A stretch of 64,000 nt of DNA from Notolepis coatsorum (taxonomy: Eukaryota; Chordata; Actinopteri; Aulopiformes; Paralepididae), in the NCBI GenBank assembly GCA_963971535.1, contig OZ020591.1, positions 18,770,877-18,834,876 on the forward strand, read 5' to 3'. The notes beneath the pieces are model-generated. The model searched no databases and was not told where the DNA came from. It saw only the letters and a program-made list of their open reading frames with translations. Within the stretch, counting starts at the first letter, position 1, and every line of letters starts with the position of its first letter. The position numbers and the translations under genes were made by a program. Of this stretch, positions 35,332 to 46,734 are shown one piece after another.

Positions 35332-36224
35332 TGTAAGATTCTGATCAAACTGGCCAGTATCACGTCTTCGTCTGTTTGGCTCTCCATCCAATTCCTCTGC
35401 GTTGTGTACTTTTAATGGTCCTGACGTCTCCGATACTGGTAGATAAGATCCTTATCTCCCCCCCGTTAGTGCAATCCGTAAACCATAATACTTCCCCACC
35501 TCCGTAAGAATTCGACACTTCGACAACGTGAAATACCTTACAAGGAAAAGCATGGTTTTATTTCTCTAAACAGAAACCTCAGCTCAGATGTTAACAGATT
35601 GTATTGTCCTTGAAGAGTATATTTCTAATGATCTTTCGGTGTGTTCATATTATCGTCCTTTTGCTGTTCAGTCCAATAGTGTTCAGGCCTGTTCGTTAGC
35701 CTAAAACCATCCTCGTGGTAGCCGAAGCTACTGGTGATGTGCCATTCTCCCCCCCCCCCCCCCCCCTCTCTCTCGTCGAGAGGAGAGAGTCTCTTCTGGT
35801 TTCTTCCCTCTTAGTCTCAGTCAGATTTTAGTCTGCTCAACACCCGGAAACACCGTTCGACTTATAGATGTTCGTCGTCGACGGCCCCGCATTCTGGTTG
35901 TCATGTGACGTGTTGTCATGACAACTGCGTTTAACCTTTCACACATTAAAATGCAGTTTCATTCACTGTTGCATTAAGATGAACCTCTCTCCCTCCTGCT
36001 CGTCGAGACAGTACACTCTAATCTCAGATGTTCTAATGAGGAATGTCAACAAACATTCTCTCGCTGGCAGTGTGGCTCACAACAATCACCCTGCTACTGA
36101 ACCACCGTCTCCTGCTTCCACCGTCCGCATGCACTTCGACCTCTCTGACCCGGCACCGTTTTAGCTGTGGTCACTCCCCCCAATCTATACATCACATACA
36201 TTGAAAAACCACCATTTTCTCTCA
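35332..36224 (-). repeat. LTR (3' LTR of the minus-strand element)
   Basis: It is 893 bp and nearly identical to 39214-40106; the only difference seen is C versus A near 36208. It includes an 18-C run and an 'aataaa' on the minus strand near 35562, a possible poly(A) signal. Confidence 0.9.
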
Positions 36225-36814
36225 ATCCCCCCTTGATTCTTATCACCCCTTCAGAATCATAAATCATTATTTGGTTTTTTAATTAATTATGCCAAAAATA
36301 GCCTGTGGTTGAAGCAAACCAACCTCGTCTCTCGTGCACAAGAAACGAAGACGGCCCACGGTCAACCCAGTGATCCTGCTGCCTGATGTCTGTTTGCGCC
36401 CCCCTTCGTGCACAAAGGGAACCGAAACCGACCACCAAAACCAACAACATCCAACGACTCATAACCATTGGAGCCCCCCTGTCTGCTCCCAATAATTATA
36501 TCCTGTTGTTCTACTGTTCTCCCTCTTATCTACCTTCTATATATATATATATCCTTCTATACATATATCTTATATATGAATCCTCCATTTATATCTCATA
36601 CTCCTAATCAATGAACACAGGACTTCTCGCTGTTGTCTCGTCTCTCGATCTCCTGATTGACTCTGAAAGGAAGTCCCTGTTTGTTCATGATTCACCGCCC
36701 GTGCTCTGTTGTTTCAAAACGCTCTCTAAACAGCGTCTCCGCCGGGAAGGCCCCTCCGATGTCCGCCTCGTTCTCCCCTGGGCAACACCGCCTGCGACCG
36801 CTGGACTCCGCCTC

Positions 36815-36880
36815 GTCGGCCGTCTCCGCCCCGTCGGTCATCTCCGCCCCGTCGGTCATCTCCGCCCTGTCGGTCATCTT
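36815..36880. repeat. 18-bp tandem repeat
   Basis: 'gtcggtcatctccgcccc' is repeated about 3 to 4 times, with small changes. It is internal to the non-coding LTR element. Confidence 0.85.
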
Positions 36881-37611
36881 GGTTGAGGCTCATCTCCACC
36901 GCCGTCGGCCCTCTCTCTCGTCGTGGACGGTCTGTGTACCAGGCTGCCGTGCCTGGCCCCTGCGGCTTCCTCCTCCTCCAGTCTGTCTCCTGGCCATCTC
37001 CATCGCTGTCGGTGTCATTCCCCCCTTGAAAGCAGAAACACAACACCGGCAGTCTTTCTGTACACTCGACCCTGTGTTTTCTATTAGTCTACCGTGACTT
37101 TGGGCCTGCAGCTCGTTCTCTATATATATTTTTTCCTCTGCAAGCCCCTGCCATGGCCACGCCCTTTCAGACTGTTGGACGGTGTGAGTGTCCTACAGCC
37201 CATGGCGCTATTTGTTCTCTATTAGTCCCCCACCTTCTCAACACCCATATCTAATCCTACAGGGCTGTTCCCTGTTTTGTTGTCTTCCGGCGTGACACCA
37301 GCAGCTAAACGATACCCACTCGGCGCTCTACGTTTGTCCCACGGTTGACCCCCAGCGCGCGCCAGTTCTTTCTGGTGACGTGTCCCCTCAAGACTCTGCC
37401 TATTTATTAGGTGTGAGAAGGCCCCACTGGAGATCGAACTCCCTCTTATTTCATAATTAAACTTATTTAATTAACCTGTATATCGATCTTATTATTATGA
37501 TAATAACATACAACCGAGCATCGCTCTAACATACAACAGAGCAGGTTGGTTCCCTGCTCCTAACTCACATACGTACTCGTACTATCATCTAACATACAAC
37601 AGAGCTGTCCG

Positions 37612-37925
37612 TCGCCCTATACCCTACGGGGCTGTCTACCGTCGCCCTGGAGCTGTCACCGTTGCTCTATACCCTACGGGGCTGTCTACCGTCGCCCTGG
37701 AGCTGTCACCGTCGCTCTATACCCTACGGGGCTGTCTACCATCGCCCTGGAGCTGTCACCGTCGCTCTATACCCTACGGGGCTGTCTACCGTCGCCCTGG
37801 AGCTGTCACCGTCGCTCTATACCCTACGGGGCTGTCTACCGTCGCCCTGGAGCTGTCACGTCGCTCTATATACCCTACAGGGCTGTCTACCATCGCCCTG
37901 GAGCTGTCCCGTCGCTCTATATACC
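37612..37925. repeat. 50-bp tandem repeat, about 6 copies
   Basis: 'accctacggggctgtctacc' recurs at 37621, 37671, 37721, 37771 and 37821, with a diverged unit after 37870. A 90-aa open frame through it is a by-product of the repeat. Confidence 0.93.
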
Positions 37926-38004
37926 ACACTTTGAGTTCCTTTACAAAGTTCTCACATACACCACCGTGTATACACACAAGCAGTTGGTAATTTTGAAAAA
38001 ATTC

Positions 38005-38346
38005 AACTCCTTAATTAACTTAAACTCTACATATTCGCCTATGGGTAATGGAAACTCCCCAGCACTACCCCCCCCCCCCCCTCCGCAATTAAACTCCTTA
38101 ATTGAATTAAACTCTAAATATTCCCCTATGGGTAATGGAAACTCCCCAGCACTACCCCCCCCCCCCCTCCGCAATTAAACTCCTTAATTGAATTAAACTC
38201 TAAATATTCCCCTATGGGTAATGGAAACTCCCCAGCACTACCCCCCCCCCCCCCCTCCGCAATTAAACTCCTTAATTGAATTAAACTCTAAATATTCCCC
38301 TATGGGTAATGGAAACTCCCCAGCACTACCCCCCCCCCCCCCCCCT
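38005..38346. repeat. 86-88-bp tandem repeat with variable C tracts, 4 copies
   Basis: Each unit contains 'atgggtaatggaaactcccc' and a C tract of varying length followed by 'tccgcaattaaactccttaa'. Unit length varies only through the C tract. It lies in the LTR-element interior. Confidence 0.93.
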
Positions 38347-39213
38347 CCGCCACTAGGTGGCGACCTACTCCTCCATTTGCCTGTATTATCCCACTGCCCC
38401 CCTAGATGGCGGCCAAAACTCAGTCTAGAGGATTGTAGGTGACGTGTCACTTCCTGATTCTAAACCCCTCGTGGCTCTGCGGCCATTTTGACTCGGTGCA
38501 AATGGCTACTCTCTCAACAAACGGCCGCTGCCCTTCCTTCCAAGGCCGGAAAACACCGCTGTTTTTCCTCTCTTTCCTATCCATTATCAGGGGACGCTTT
38601 CTCAGACTAATACTCTTGCCTGATCGGACATAATACACACTGGTACAATCTCCTTTCGACTTTCCTTCTGTTATGAAAACAGTCCCGCCATAACAATTTT
38701 TCGATCTGATTCAAGCGCCCCCCCCCCCCTTTCCTCATCTCGCATTTACCCTCCTTAAACCAAAACTGTGCAGCCTGCCTCGTTTGCTTTTCATTCTCTG
38801 TAGATAACACCCTCGATTTTCACCATGGTTCTCTGCTCATATTATTACAGCTGGCATTCTCTCTGTCGAACTAGAAATGTTTACGTTTACGGATTCACTA
38901 TCTGTTCGTTTTTATTTGGCTTAAAATCAAAACAACCGTGTGCACAGTGAACTCACATTTTTGATCGGAGCGCTGTTTCCCCTACAGCGCTGGTTCGCCT
39001 CCTGACCGCTCGACTCGCCGCTCTCTCCCAGGGCTGGCCGGCCTTGCTTCGATCATGATTCTCCCACACATTGATGACTGTTGTCCACTGTCGCCCCATT
39101 ATTGAAAAAGTCTTTATCCGTTGTTCTTATCTCTTGCAAATCCGGCTGTCATCAACAACCAACTGTTCCCGTTGTTTTAATCTCTTGCAAATCCGGGTCC
39201 CAACGGCATCAAC

Positions 39214-40106
39214 TGTAAGATTCTGATCAAACTGGCCAGTATCACGTCTTCGTCTGTTTGGCTCTCCATCCAATTCCTCTGCGTTGTGTACTTTTAATGG
39301 TCCTGACGTCTCCGATACTGGTAGATAAGATCCTTATCTCCCCCCCGTTAGTGCAATCCGTAAACCATAATACTTCCCCACCTCCGTAAGAATTCGACAC
39401 TTCGACAACGTGAAATACCTTACAAGGAAAAGCATGGTTTTATTTCTCTAAACAGAAACCTCAGCTCAGATGTTAACAGATTGTATTGTCCTTGAAGAGT
39501 ATATTTCTAATGATCTTTCGGTGTGTTCATATTATCGTCCTTTTGCTGTTCAGTCCAATAGTGTTCAGGCCTGTTCGTTAGCCTAAAACCATCCTCGTGG
39601 TAGCCGAAGCTACTGGTGATGTGCCATTCTCCCCCCCCCCCCCCCCCCTCTCTCTCGTCGAGAGGAGAGAGTCTCTTCTGGTTTCTTCCCTCTTAGTCTC
39701 AGTCAGATTTTAGTCTGCTCAACACCCGGAAACACCGTTCGACTTATAGATGTTCGTCGTCGACGGCCCCGCATTCTGGTTGTCATGTGACGTGTTGTCA
39801 TGACAACTGCGTTTAACCTTTCACACATTAAAATGCAGTTTCATTCACTGTTGCATTAAGATGAACCTCTCTCCCTCCTGCTCGTCGAGACAGTACACTC
39901 TAATCTCAGATGTTCTAATGAGGAATGTCAACAAACATTCTCTCGCTGGCAGTGTGGCTCACAACAATCACCCTGCTACTGAACCACCGTCTCCTGCTTC
40001 CACCGTCCGCATGCACTTCGACCTCTCTGACCCGGCACCGTTTTAGCTGTGGTCACTCCCCCCAATCTATACATCACATACATTGAAAAAACACCATTTT
40101 CTCTCA
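39214..40106 (-). repeat. LTR (5' LTR of the minus-strand element)
   Basis: Partner of 35332-36224. The near-identity implies recent insertion, since LTRs are identical when an element integrates. Confidence 0.9.
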
Positions 40107-41085
40107 CTGTGCACCCGCTAATTTTGGGGTAATGTCATCTAGAATAGGGAGCGGGTAGTAGGGTCTCTGGATGGCTTTGTTCAGGGGGCGGGGATCTAGA
40201 CAAATCCTAAGCTTTCCTGTTTTGGGCTTTTCTACTAACCACCAGTGTAGTAGTAGTTTTTTTTTTTCAGTCATCAAAAAAAAAGTACAATATACATCAT
40301 CATTTATCAATATTTGATTATTTACAGTGACTGAAAAAGGTACAGACTGAAGCATAGTGCTTATATGTGCCTGTCCTATATTCTTACCAAAACATTTTCC
40401 AAAATTTAGCATTAATAAAAAATACAAAAATGTAGATTCCAAAACAGTATTCTAAAAGAAAAAAGAAAAAAAGCAAACAAAACAGTGTTATTCACCCTTG
40501 TATTTTTCAAAAATTGCTTTACAAACCTTTTTCTTAAAAACCAAAATCGAATTACTCATTCTTAACTGTATATCCGCATTGTTCCACAAGTTAACCCCAA
40601 TAATAGAAATACACCTCCTTTTAATCCCTTTCTTAGCTTTCTGAACAGTAAATTTACAAATATCTCTCAAATCATATTTTCTTTCATGTGTTGTAAAAAA
40701 CCTTTGCACCCCACTTGGGAGTAACTTTGCTTTAGCTCTGTACATTATTTGCATATTTTTATAGTAAACCAAATCATTAAATTTCATAATATGAGACTTC
40801 TAGACAAAAAATTAGGGATCTAGACAAATCCTAAGCTTTCCTGTTTTGGGCTTTTCTACTAACCACCAGTGCATTGACCCAGTCTGTTGGCTCAGTGACC
40901 TTCTGGATTATGTCCATTTTCTCCATTTCATCCAGCTCATTTTTGAGCCGACTACGTAGGGCGTATGGTATGCGGCGAGGTGGGCACACCACTGGTGTTG
41001 CGTCAGGTTTGAGGTGAATGGTACACTCACCGGGAAACAGTCCAATGCCTTCAAACACATCTGCATATTCATCCATGATGTTCAT
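40107..41085 (-). pseudogene. Ty3/gypsy RT, N-terminal pieces
   Basis: Minus-strand frames give 'YADVFEGIGLFPGE', 'CPPRRIPYALRSRLKNEL' and 'EPTDWVNALVV' at 40860-41085. After a frame change come 'LVEKPKTGKLRICLDP' and 'YPLPILDDI' at 40110-40230. This is the RT fingers and palm region. The LINE fragment at 40248-40814 interrupts it, and the next RT piece is at 35331. Confidence 0.88.
40248..40814 (-). mobile_element. LINE 3' fragment with 57-bp target duplication
   Basis: A 99-aa frame at 40488-40787 reads 'HERKYDLRDICKFTV', 'KKGIKRRCISIIGVNLWNN', the C-terminus of a fish LINE also seen at 21590-21920. The poly-A side is at the left ('tttttttttttcag'). The host sequence 'gggatctagacaaatcctaa' onward is duplicated for 57 bp on both sides (40191-40247 and 40815-40871). 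Confidence 0.85.
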
Positions 41086-41194
41086 GTGTGGTTTGGGCTG
41101 TGCATTGGATTATTTTGACCAAATTCAGGTCTAGAAGACATGCTCTCATGCCCAACACAGGTGGAGCATTGGCATCAATTATATCAAAGTCAAG

Positions 41195-41641
41195 CTAACA
41201 TGCCTGCAGGCTTAATACTACATTTCCAAATAGCTCATGGAATGTGTTGGCTGGTATTACATTAGCCTGGGCAGCACCTGTGTCAATTTTGAATTTGAGC
41301 TTGTGCCTCTGTTTTCCAATTTGTAATTCTTGTTCTTTGTCTGTGCTTGCATGCTGTTTTGTTATAATGTCAATGTACAGTTCATCATCATCACTTTGCT
41401 GCTCACCAGTGTCAGATATAGCAGCATCCTCTTTGCCTGTGGCTTGATCTGACGTCGCTGTGGTGCTGACCTGCACATCCTGGCAAAGTGGTTGAATTTG
41501 TTGCAGTTGTTACATTGACGTCCCTTAGCTGGACATTCCTCAGCACGGCTGTGCTCTCTCCCGCATGCTCCACAGTCCTCCTGCATGACGTCAGCCTTGC
41601 TTACTGTTTTGCGACCATAACGTGCTTGGTTCGGTTTGAAT
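41195..41641 (-). pseudogene. Ty3/gypsy zinc knuckle and protease region
   Basis: Minus-strand frames contain Cys/His motifs ('CGACGREHSRAEEC', 'CNNCNKFNHFARMC') of the nucleocapsid. Further on, 'KFKIDTGAAQANVIP' has the Asp-Thr-Gly-Ala active site of a retropepsin. The two lie in different frames. The region is cut at 41641 by the hAT insertion. Confidence 0.85.
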
Positions 41642-41747
41642 TAGGGGTGGGAATCACCAGTTTCATCACGATACGATATCGATTCTTTGGCCAACGATAC
41701 GATATTTGCAGATATCACAGTCTGCCACGATACGATTCTATTAGATT

Positions 41748-44700
41748 CAGGTAGAGCATCCGGCTTCAACATGGACGGTCGCATTTTACGTAGCTCCCGT
41801 AACCAACGCAACAGAGCAACAACAACAAAGTACTTTGCGCATTTTCTACTTTCCCTCCTGTGGATTATGGATTTGTACCTGAATTCACAACTCAAGCAGC
41901 AACTCCAGACAGAAGTGGAGGATAGCGAAAACGTAAAACAGCAGTCCCATTGCGACTTCTATTTGTTAACGGGCTCGGAGAGGAAACATCCAGCCTTCGG
42001 AGCCACGACCATCCACACAGTACTTACTGCAAATCCGGAACGAAAGAAATTACCCCCGGCAGGCAAGTGTAATAAGAGATCAATGTTTTTATTATACCTG
42101 CTCATGTCGGGTGACATTCATCAGAACCCTGGTCCCGTAATGACACGGAACCAGAGACTACAGTCAAATCTGCTGATCCAAGAAGCAGCAGCCAGCACAA
42201 CAGATCAACGGCTACCCACACATACTGCGGCTAACGACATGATCAACGGCAACATTCCTCCTCTGCCACCCCTGCAAAAGAACCCACGAGAGGCCACAGC
42301 GAGAGGGAAGGAACCGGGGTTCACAACCGAGGCGCCCAGCACGTCGCGGGGACAAAACAGCGAGGCATCGCTCCTCACACCGGCGCCGGAGATCAACAGC
42401 ATCCACGCAATTGACGCCTCAGCCAGCAGTTGCACCAGCCGACCAGCAAGCGGCGACATACCCTCACAGAAGCCCCAGCGGACTCGGCGAGTGGCTAAAG
42501 GGAGAGCGGCGCGGGACATCGAGACCACCAAGGACCCGACGGTTAGCTTGGCTGGCCCCGCCAAGGCCGCCATGCCAGCAAGTCTACCCGGGCCGAGGCC
42601 AGGACAAAAGGCACCCCCCCTCCCCCACAATGGAGTACAATCAGACATATCTGTAATCAACCAGCCCCCCCCCCCACATCGCGGGCTTTCACACAAAGGA
42701 ATACAGACACCAGCAAAGGACAAAGCATCACCCCTCCCCCCCCTCCCCACCCACGGCACAAACAGCAACAACGCCCCCCCTCCCCCCACCACAGGACAGG
42801 ACACAATTGAACAAAGTTACCTCAACTGTGACGACGTCAATCTTATTACAAGCAAAAATGGACTTCACATATTTCATCTGAATACAAATAGCCTGAGACC
42901 GAAACTGGCTGAAATCAAACAATTGTTTTTAAACGGTAAGGCTAACATATTGTGTTTCACAGAAACAAAATTAGACTCATCTGTACAGGATCCAGAGATT
43001 GAAATTGAAAACTACTCAATAGTCAGGAGGGATAGGAACCAGTATGGAGGTGGCGTCTGTGTGTATATACACAAGGATACCAAATACATCAACCGTACTG
43101 ACCTTAACCATGATGAAATTGAAACTGTTTGGATTGAAATCTTATTAGACAGGGCGAAACCGGTACTAGTAGGCACAATCTATAGACCACCAGAACAGAG
43201 TGGGTTTTATGACACACTTGATGGGTGTTTAGCTGGGGTGGAGGGGGTAGAAAAAATTCTTATTGGGGACTGGAACACGGATATGCTGCGTAAATCAGCA
43301 CCCGTCTTCAAGGCCTTCAGTAGATTTTCTGACCTGCACGGTTTCAGCCAGCTAATCACACAACCCACAAGGGTATGCGATTCGACACAAACCACCATTG
43401 ACCTCATTTTGACCTCTGACAAGTCCATGATCTCCAGTAAAGGGGTGATAGCATGCGGGTTAAGTGATCATTATATGATTTTCTGTACCCGCAAAAAGCT
43501 AAAACAGAAGGCCGGCTGTCACAAAACAGTCACATCTAGAGACCTCAAAACTTACTCTAGAGAGGCCTTTAACCTAAAACTGGGGAGCTTGGACTGGTCA
43601 GATGAGCTCAGTGGTACACAGGTTGAAGAAACATGGCTTGGATTCAAAACCAAATTCACAGCAATACTCAACAACATGGCACCGATAAGAACCACCAGGG
43701 TTAAAAATCGCGCTGAGGCATGGATGCACACTGAAATACTGGCCGCTATGAAAACCAGAGACAAAAAATGCTCTGAACTTCATAAAAGTCAGACAAAGCT
43801 TTCCAAAAGCTCAAACAGTGAACTCCAAGCCCACGTGGTTGAACTAAAAATCCAAAGAAACAGACTAAGAAATGACGTAAACACCATGATCAGAACCGCA
43901 AAAAGAAATTTCATCAACGACAAAACTGAGGAAAACAAAAACAAACCCCGCGAACTTTGGAAATTACTCAATAATCAACTAGGCTGCAGTAAAAAACTTA
44001 AAACCAGATTCTCAAACATAAACATAAAGACGGACAACACGCTCATCACAGACAAGCTGGATGTAGCCAATTACTTAAACATCTTCTTCACAAACATAGC
44101 CACAACACTGGTAAACAAACTACCCTCCCACTCAGGGCATTATGGGGTAGAACACATAGTAGCATACTACAAAAACCTAGGGGTCCACAAAGACGACTTC
44201 AAACTTGAAATGGTAACAACCGATGAGGTACTCAAAAAATTGAGCGCCCTCCAACCTAACAAGGCCACTGGCCATGACAACATCCCCTCCAAATTCCTCA
44301 GAGACGCAGCAGCCGCCATCACCCCAGTCATCACACACATAATAAACCTCTCTATAAAACAGGGGCACGTCCCCAAGGACTTCAAAATTGCGAGAGTGAC
44401 CCCTCTACACAAAAAGGGCAGCAAATTAGACCCAGGCAACTACCGCCCTGTTTCTATTCTTACCTCCATCTCGAAAGTCATGGAGAAAATAGTCTACGAA
44501 CAGGTCGAAAAGTACCTGGCGGAAAAAAACCTAATCTACGAATTCCAATCTGGCTTCAGAACGTCCCACTCCACTGACACATGCCTCCTCTATTTGAACG
44601 ACCACATCAAACAAGAGGTGGACGCTGGCAAATACTGCGGCATGGTCATGCTGGACCTACAAAAGGCCTTCGACACTGTCAATCACTCCATTCTAATGGA

Positions 44701-46195
44701 CAAGCTAAAAGCAATTGGTTTTGATAGCCTATCAGTGAGCTGGATGCAATCCTACCTGGAGGGGAGAGAACAGATGGTAGAGGTAAACGGTACTCTATCC
44801 CCCCCCCTCACAGTGAGCTGTGGTGTTCCACAAGGAAGCATACTAGGACCGCTACTCTTCCTAATTTATGCAAATGACATGTCGTCAGCCTGTGACTGCA
44901 ACTTGTTCCTGTTTGCGGACGACTCAGCCCTGCTGGTCTCTGACAAGAACAAATTGCAGGTTGAAAAAACCCTCAGCACGGAACTAGGCAAAATCTGCAT
45001 ATGGCTCGCTGATAACAAACTATCATTACACATGGGCAAAACAGAGTCCATTCTCTTCGGTTCAAATAACAAACTCAGCAAGACCGACGGCTTCTCAGTT
45101 ACAGTGGGTGACAATATTGTCACAAGGAAAGACGAAATTACCTACCTGGGTTCCATCCTAGAGGCAAATCTTTCCTGTGACAAAATGGCATCCAATGTAA
45201 TAAAAAAAGTCAACCAACGAGCTAGATTCTTGTACCGGATCTCCTCTCTGGTAAACAAGAATACCCTGAGGACTCTGGCAGGAGCACTCATTCAAGGGTA
45301 CTATGACTATGCGTGCACCTCATGGTACCAAAGCACCTCAAAGGCGCTTAAAACAAAATTACAAACATCACAAAACAAACTGGTCAGACTACTACTTGAC
45401 CTGAACCCCAGAACCCACCTCACCCCTGCCCACTTTGCCAACCTAGGATGGCTTAGAGTAGACGACAGAGTACAGCAACTTGCAATGGGCCTGGTCTACA
45501 AGATACACTATACGACCGGGGTGCCCATGTACATGTCAAAATACTTCCCAAAGGTCAGTGAATACCACAACCACTACACCAGAGGAAGCTCAACAAATCA
45601 TGTTAAACCCAGATTCGGCTCAAACAAGGGACTAAACACGTTTCGCAATTATGCCACAACAATGTGGAACGCCCTACCCAAAGCTGTAAAGGAATGTGAA
45701 TCCCTGCCCACATTCAAAACCGCCCTTAAAGAGCACCTACGGGAGGCTGCAATTCGAAACTGGCCACCGTAAATGCCCAAAACCCCCACCACCTCCTAAT
45801 AGACAGTCTCCTCCCCACCGCATGTATATATTCCCTCCCCGCCGTATGTATATTTCTCTCCCACCCACCCACCCCCTCCTAATGTACAGTCCCCTCCCCA
45901 TCATATGTATATACTCTGTCAGGATCTAGGGGTAACAGTACTGTATATTTGAATACCGCCTATGTCACAAATGTATCAGTACTAAATACCTATATGTCCC
46001 TATGCCATAAATGTCATGTATGTTATGTATGTCATAAATGTCTATATGAATTGAAAATGGGGGACCCTGATGGAAACAAGACAAACGTCTTTCTCAGGTC
46101 TGCATCCCCTTAACAATTGTATGTATTGAGCCGTACTGTATTGTACCCATTCTGCAATCTGTTAAATAAAGTTTTCATTCATTCATTCATTCATC
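41748..46195 (+). mobile_element. Near-full-length CR1-like LINE
   Basis: It consists of a single long ORF (41771-45772), a C-rich 3' UTR and the tail 'gttaaataaagttttcattc' with (ATTC)n to 46195. It interrupts the hAT element, whose 'cgat'-rich sequence resumes at once. Other copies at 3470, 6093, 17304, 28665, 31101, 31790 and 51735 are 3' fragments of the same family. The exact 5' junction is uncertain by about 20 bp. Confidence 0.88.
41771..45772 (+). CDS. LINE polyprotein: 2A-like motif, APE endonuclease, reverse transcriptase
   Basis: The 1,333-aa frame has three parts. First, an N-terminal segment ends in 'LMSGDIHQNPGP' (last Pro about residue 122), matching the 2A ribosome-skipping motif except that His replaces the usual Glu; a Pro-rich linker follows. 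Second, an AP endonuclease starts near residue 365 ('HLNTNSL', 'TETKLD', 'GGGVCVYI', 'YRPPEQ', 'GDWNTD', 'SDHYM'). Third, the RT ('LDLQKAFDTVNHS', 'GVPQGSILGPLLF', 'FADDSALL' near 1048) has the usual C-terminal extension ending 'IRNWPP'. No stop or frameshift interrupts it, so it may still be active. A separate ORF1 with Cys/His motifs is not seen. The true start could be further downstream. Confidence 0.9.
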   Translation: MDGRILRSSRNQRNRATTTKYFAHFLLSLLWIMDLYLNSQLKQQLQTEVEDSENVKQQSHCDFYLLTGSERKHPAFGATTIHTVLTANPERKKLPPAGKCNKRSMFLLYLLMSGDIHQNPGPVMTRNQRLQSNLLIQEAAASTTDQRLPTHTAANDMINGNIPPLPPLQKNPREATARGKEPGFTTEAPSTSRGQNSEASLLTPAPEINSIHAIDASASSCTSRPASGDIPSQKPQRTRRVAKGRAARDIETTKDPTVSLAGPAKAAMPASLPGPRPGQKAPPLPHNGVQSDISVINQPPPPHRGLSHKGIQTPAKDKASPLPPLPTHGTNSNNAPPPPTTGQDTIEQSYLNCDDVNLITSKNGLHIFHLNTNSLRPKLAEIKQLFLNGKANILCFTETKLDSSVQDPEIEIENYSIVRRDRNQYGGGVCVYIHKDTKYINRTDLNHDEIETVWIEILLDRAKPVLVGTIYRPPEQSGFYDTLDGCLAGVEGVEKILIGDWNTDMLRKSAPVFKAFSRFSDLHGFSQLITQPTRVCDSTQTTIDLILTSDKSMISSKGVIACGLSDHYMIFCTRKKLKQKAGCHKTVTSRDLKTYSREAFNLKLGSLDWSDELSGTQVEETWLGFKTKFTAILNNMAPIRTTRVKNRAEAWMHTEILAAMKTRDKKCSELHKSQTKLSKSSNSELQAHVVELKIQRNRLRNDVNTMIRTAKRNFINDKTEENKNKPRELWKLLNNQLGCSKKLKTRFSNINIKTDNTLITDKLDVANYLNIFFTNIATTLVNKLPSHSGHYGVEHIVAYYKNLGVHKDDFKLEMVTTDEVLKKLSALQPNKATGHDNIPSKFLRDAAAAITPVITHIINLSIKQGHVPKDFKIARVTPLHKKGSKLDPGNYRPVSILTSISKVMEKIVYEQVEKYLAEKNLIYEFQSGFRTSHSTDTCLLYLNDHIKQEVDAGKYCGMVMLDLQKAFDTVNHSILMDKLKAIGFDSLSVSWMQSYLEGREQMVEVNGTLSPPLTVSCGVPQGSILGPLLFLIYANDMSSACDCNLFLFADDSALLVSDKNKLQVEKTLSTELGKICIWLADNKLSLHMGKTESILFGSNNKLSKTDGFSVTVGDNIVTRKDEITYLGSILEANLSCDKMASNVIKKVNQRARFLYRISSLVNKNTLRTLAGALIQGYYDYACTSWYQSTSKALKTKLQTSQNKLVRLLLDLNPRTHLTPAHFANLGWLRVDDRVQQLAMGLVYKIHYTTGVPMYMSKYFPKVSEYHNHYTRGSSTNHVKPRFGSNKGLNTFRNYATTMWNALPKAVKECESLPTFKTALKEHLREAAIRNWPP

Positions 46196-46734
46196 GATAT
46201 GAGACGATATTATGTGGCCATTTAACACAATCAGTCACATTTAGATCAACTAAAAAAAGGCTACGGAAATATCAATTGACGTTTTTATTTGAGCTCTTCC
46301 AGACATTTAAATGAAAAACAATCTATTGTTTTTAATACAAATAGACCTCCTGTTCACTGTAAAGTGCCACGTTTTTATATATTGAGCTTTAAGTAAAATG
46401 TTTTGGAACTCACAACACGCAAGCTAAAACCCCTTCCTCTCCCAAACCGTTCCTACAATTGTTTTATGTTGCATGATGATCATATCAACATTATCTGTCC
46501 ATCCTCAGTAAATAATATCAATATAATAATACTCCTGACTTCATCTGGTATTTTCAAACGCACACGCACGCGCACACACACACACACACAGAATGCCCCT
46601 CCCCCAGTCCCCACACACACACAGACAGAATGCCCCCGCCCCTCCTCCTCCTTCCCCTCTCCTCTCTCCGTTTCTCTCTCTCTTAGCTTAGTTAGCATAA
46701 GCAGCTAATGTAACGTTAATTTAGGTCTGGCCAC

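Larger units (their letters stand above)
35332..40106 (-). mobile_element. Non-autonomous LTR retrotransposon, 4.8 kb, 893-bp LTRs
   Basis: Direct repeats at 35332-36224 and 39214-40106 begin TG and end CA, and flanking CTGT (35328-35331 and 40107-40110) is the target duplication. A purine tract on the minus strand ('aatcaagggggga') abuts the left LTR, and a tRNA-complement-like 'tgatgccgttgggacccgg' lies inside the right one, so the element reads on the minus strand. The 2,989-bp interior has no gag or pol frame but three tandem-repeat blocks. It behaves like a TRIM/LARD-type passenger that depends on another element. Confidence 0.85.

Noticed and set aside
36657-37097. 146-aa and overlapping frames inside the LTR element
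   Set aside because: Frames on both strands overlap, depend on tandem repeats, and show no gag or pol motif.
42205-42804. 199-aa minus-strand frame
   Set aside because: Antisense of the Pro-rich linker of the LINE ORF; the composition (Gly-rich) mirrors the sense C-rich runs.
46480-46698. CA/GT-repeat frames
   Set aside because: Simple repeats inside the hAT element; no coding signal.
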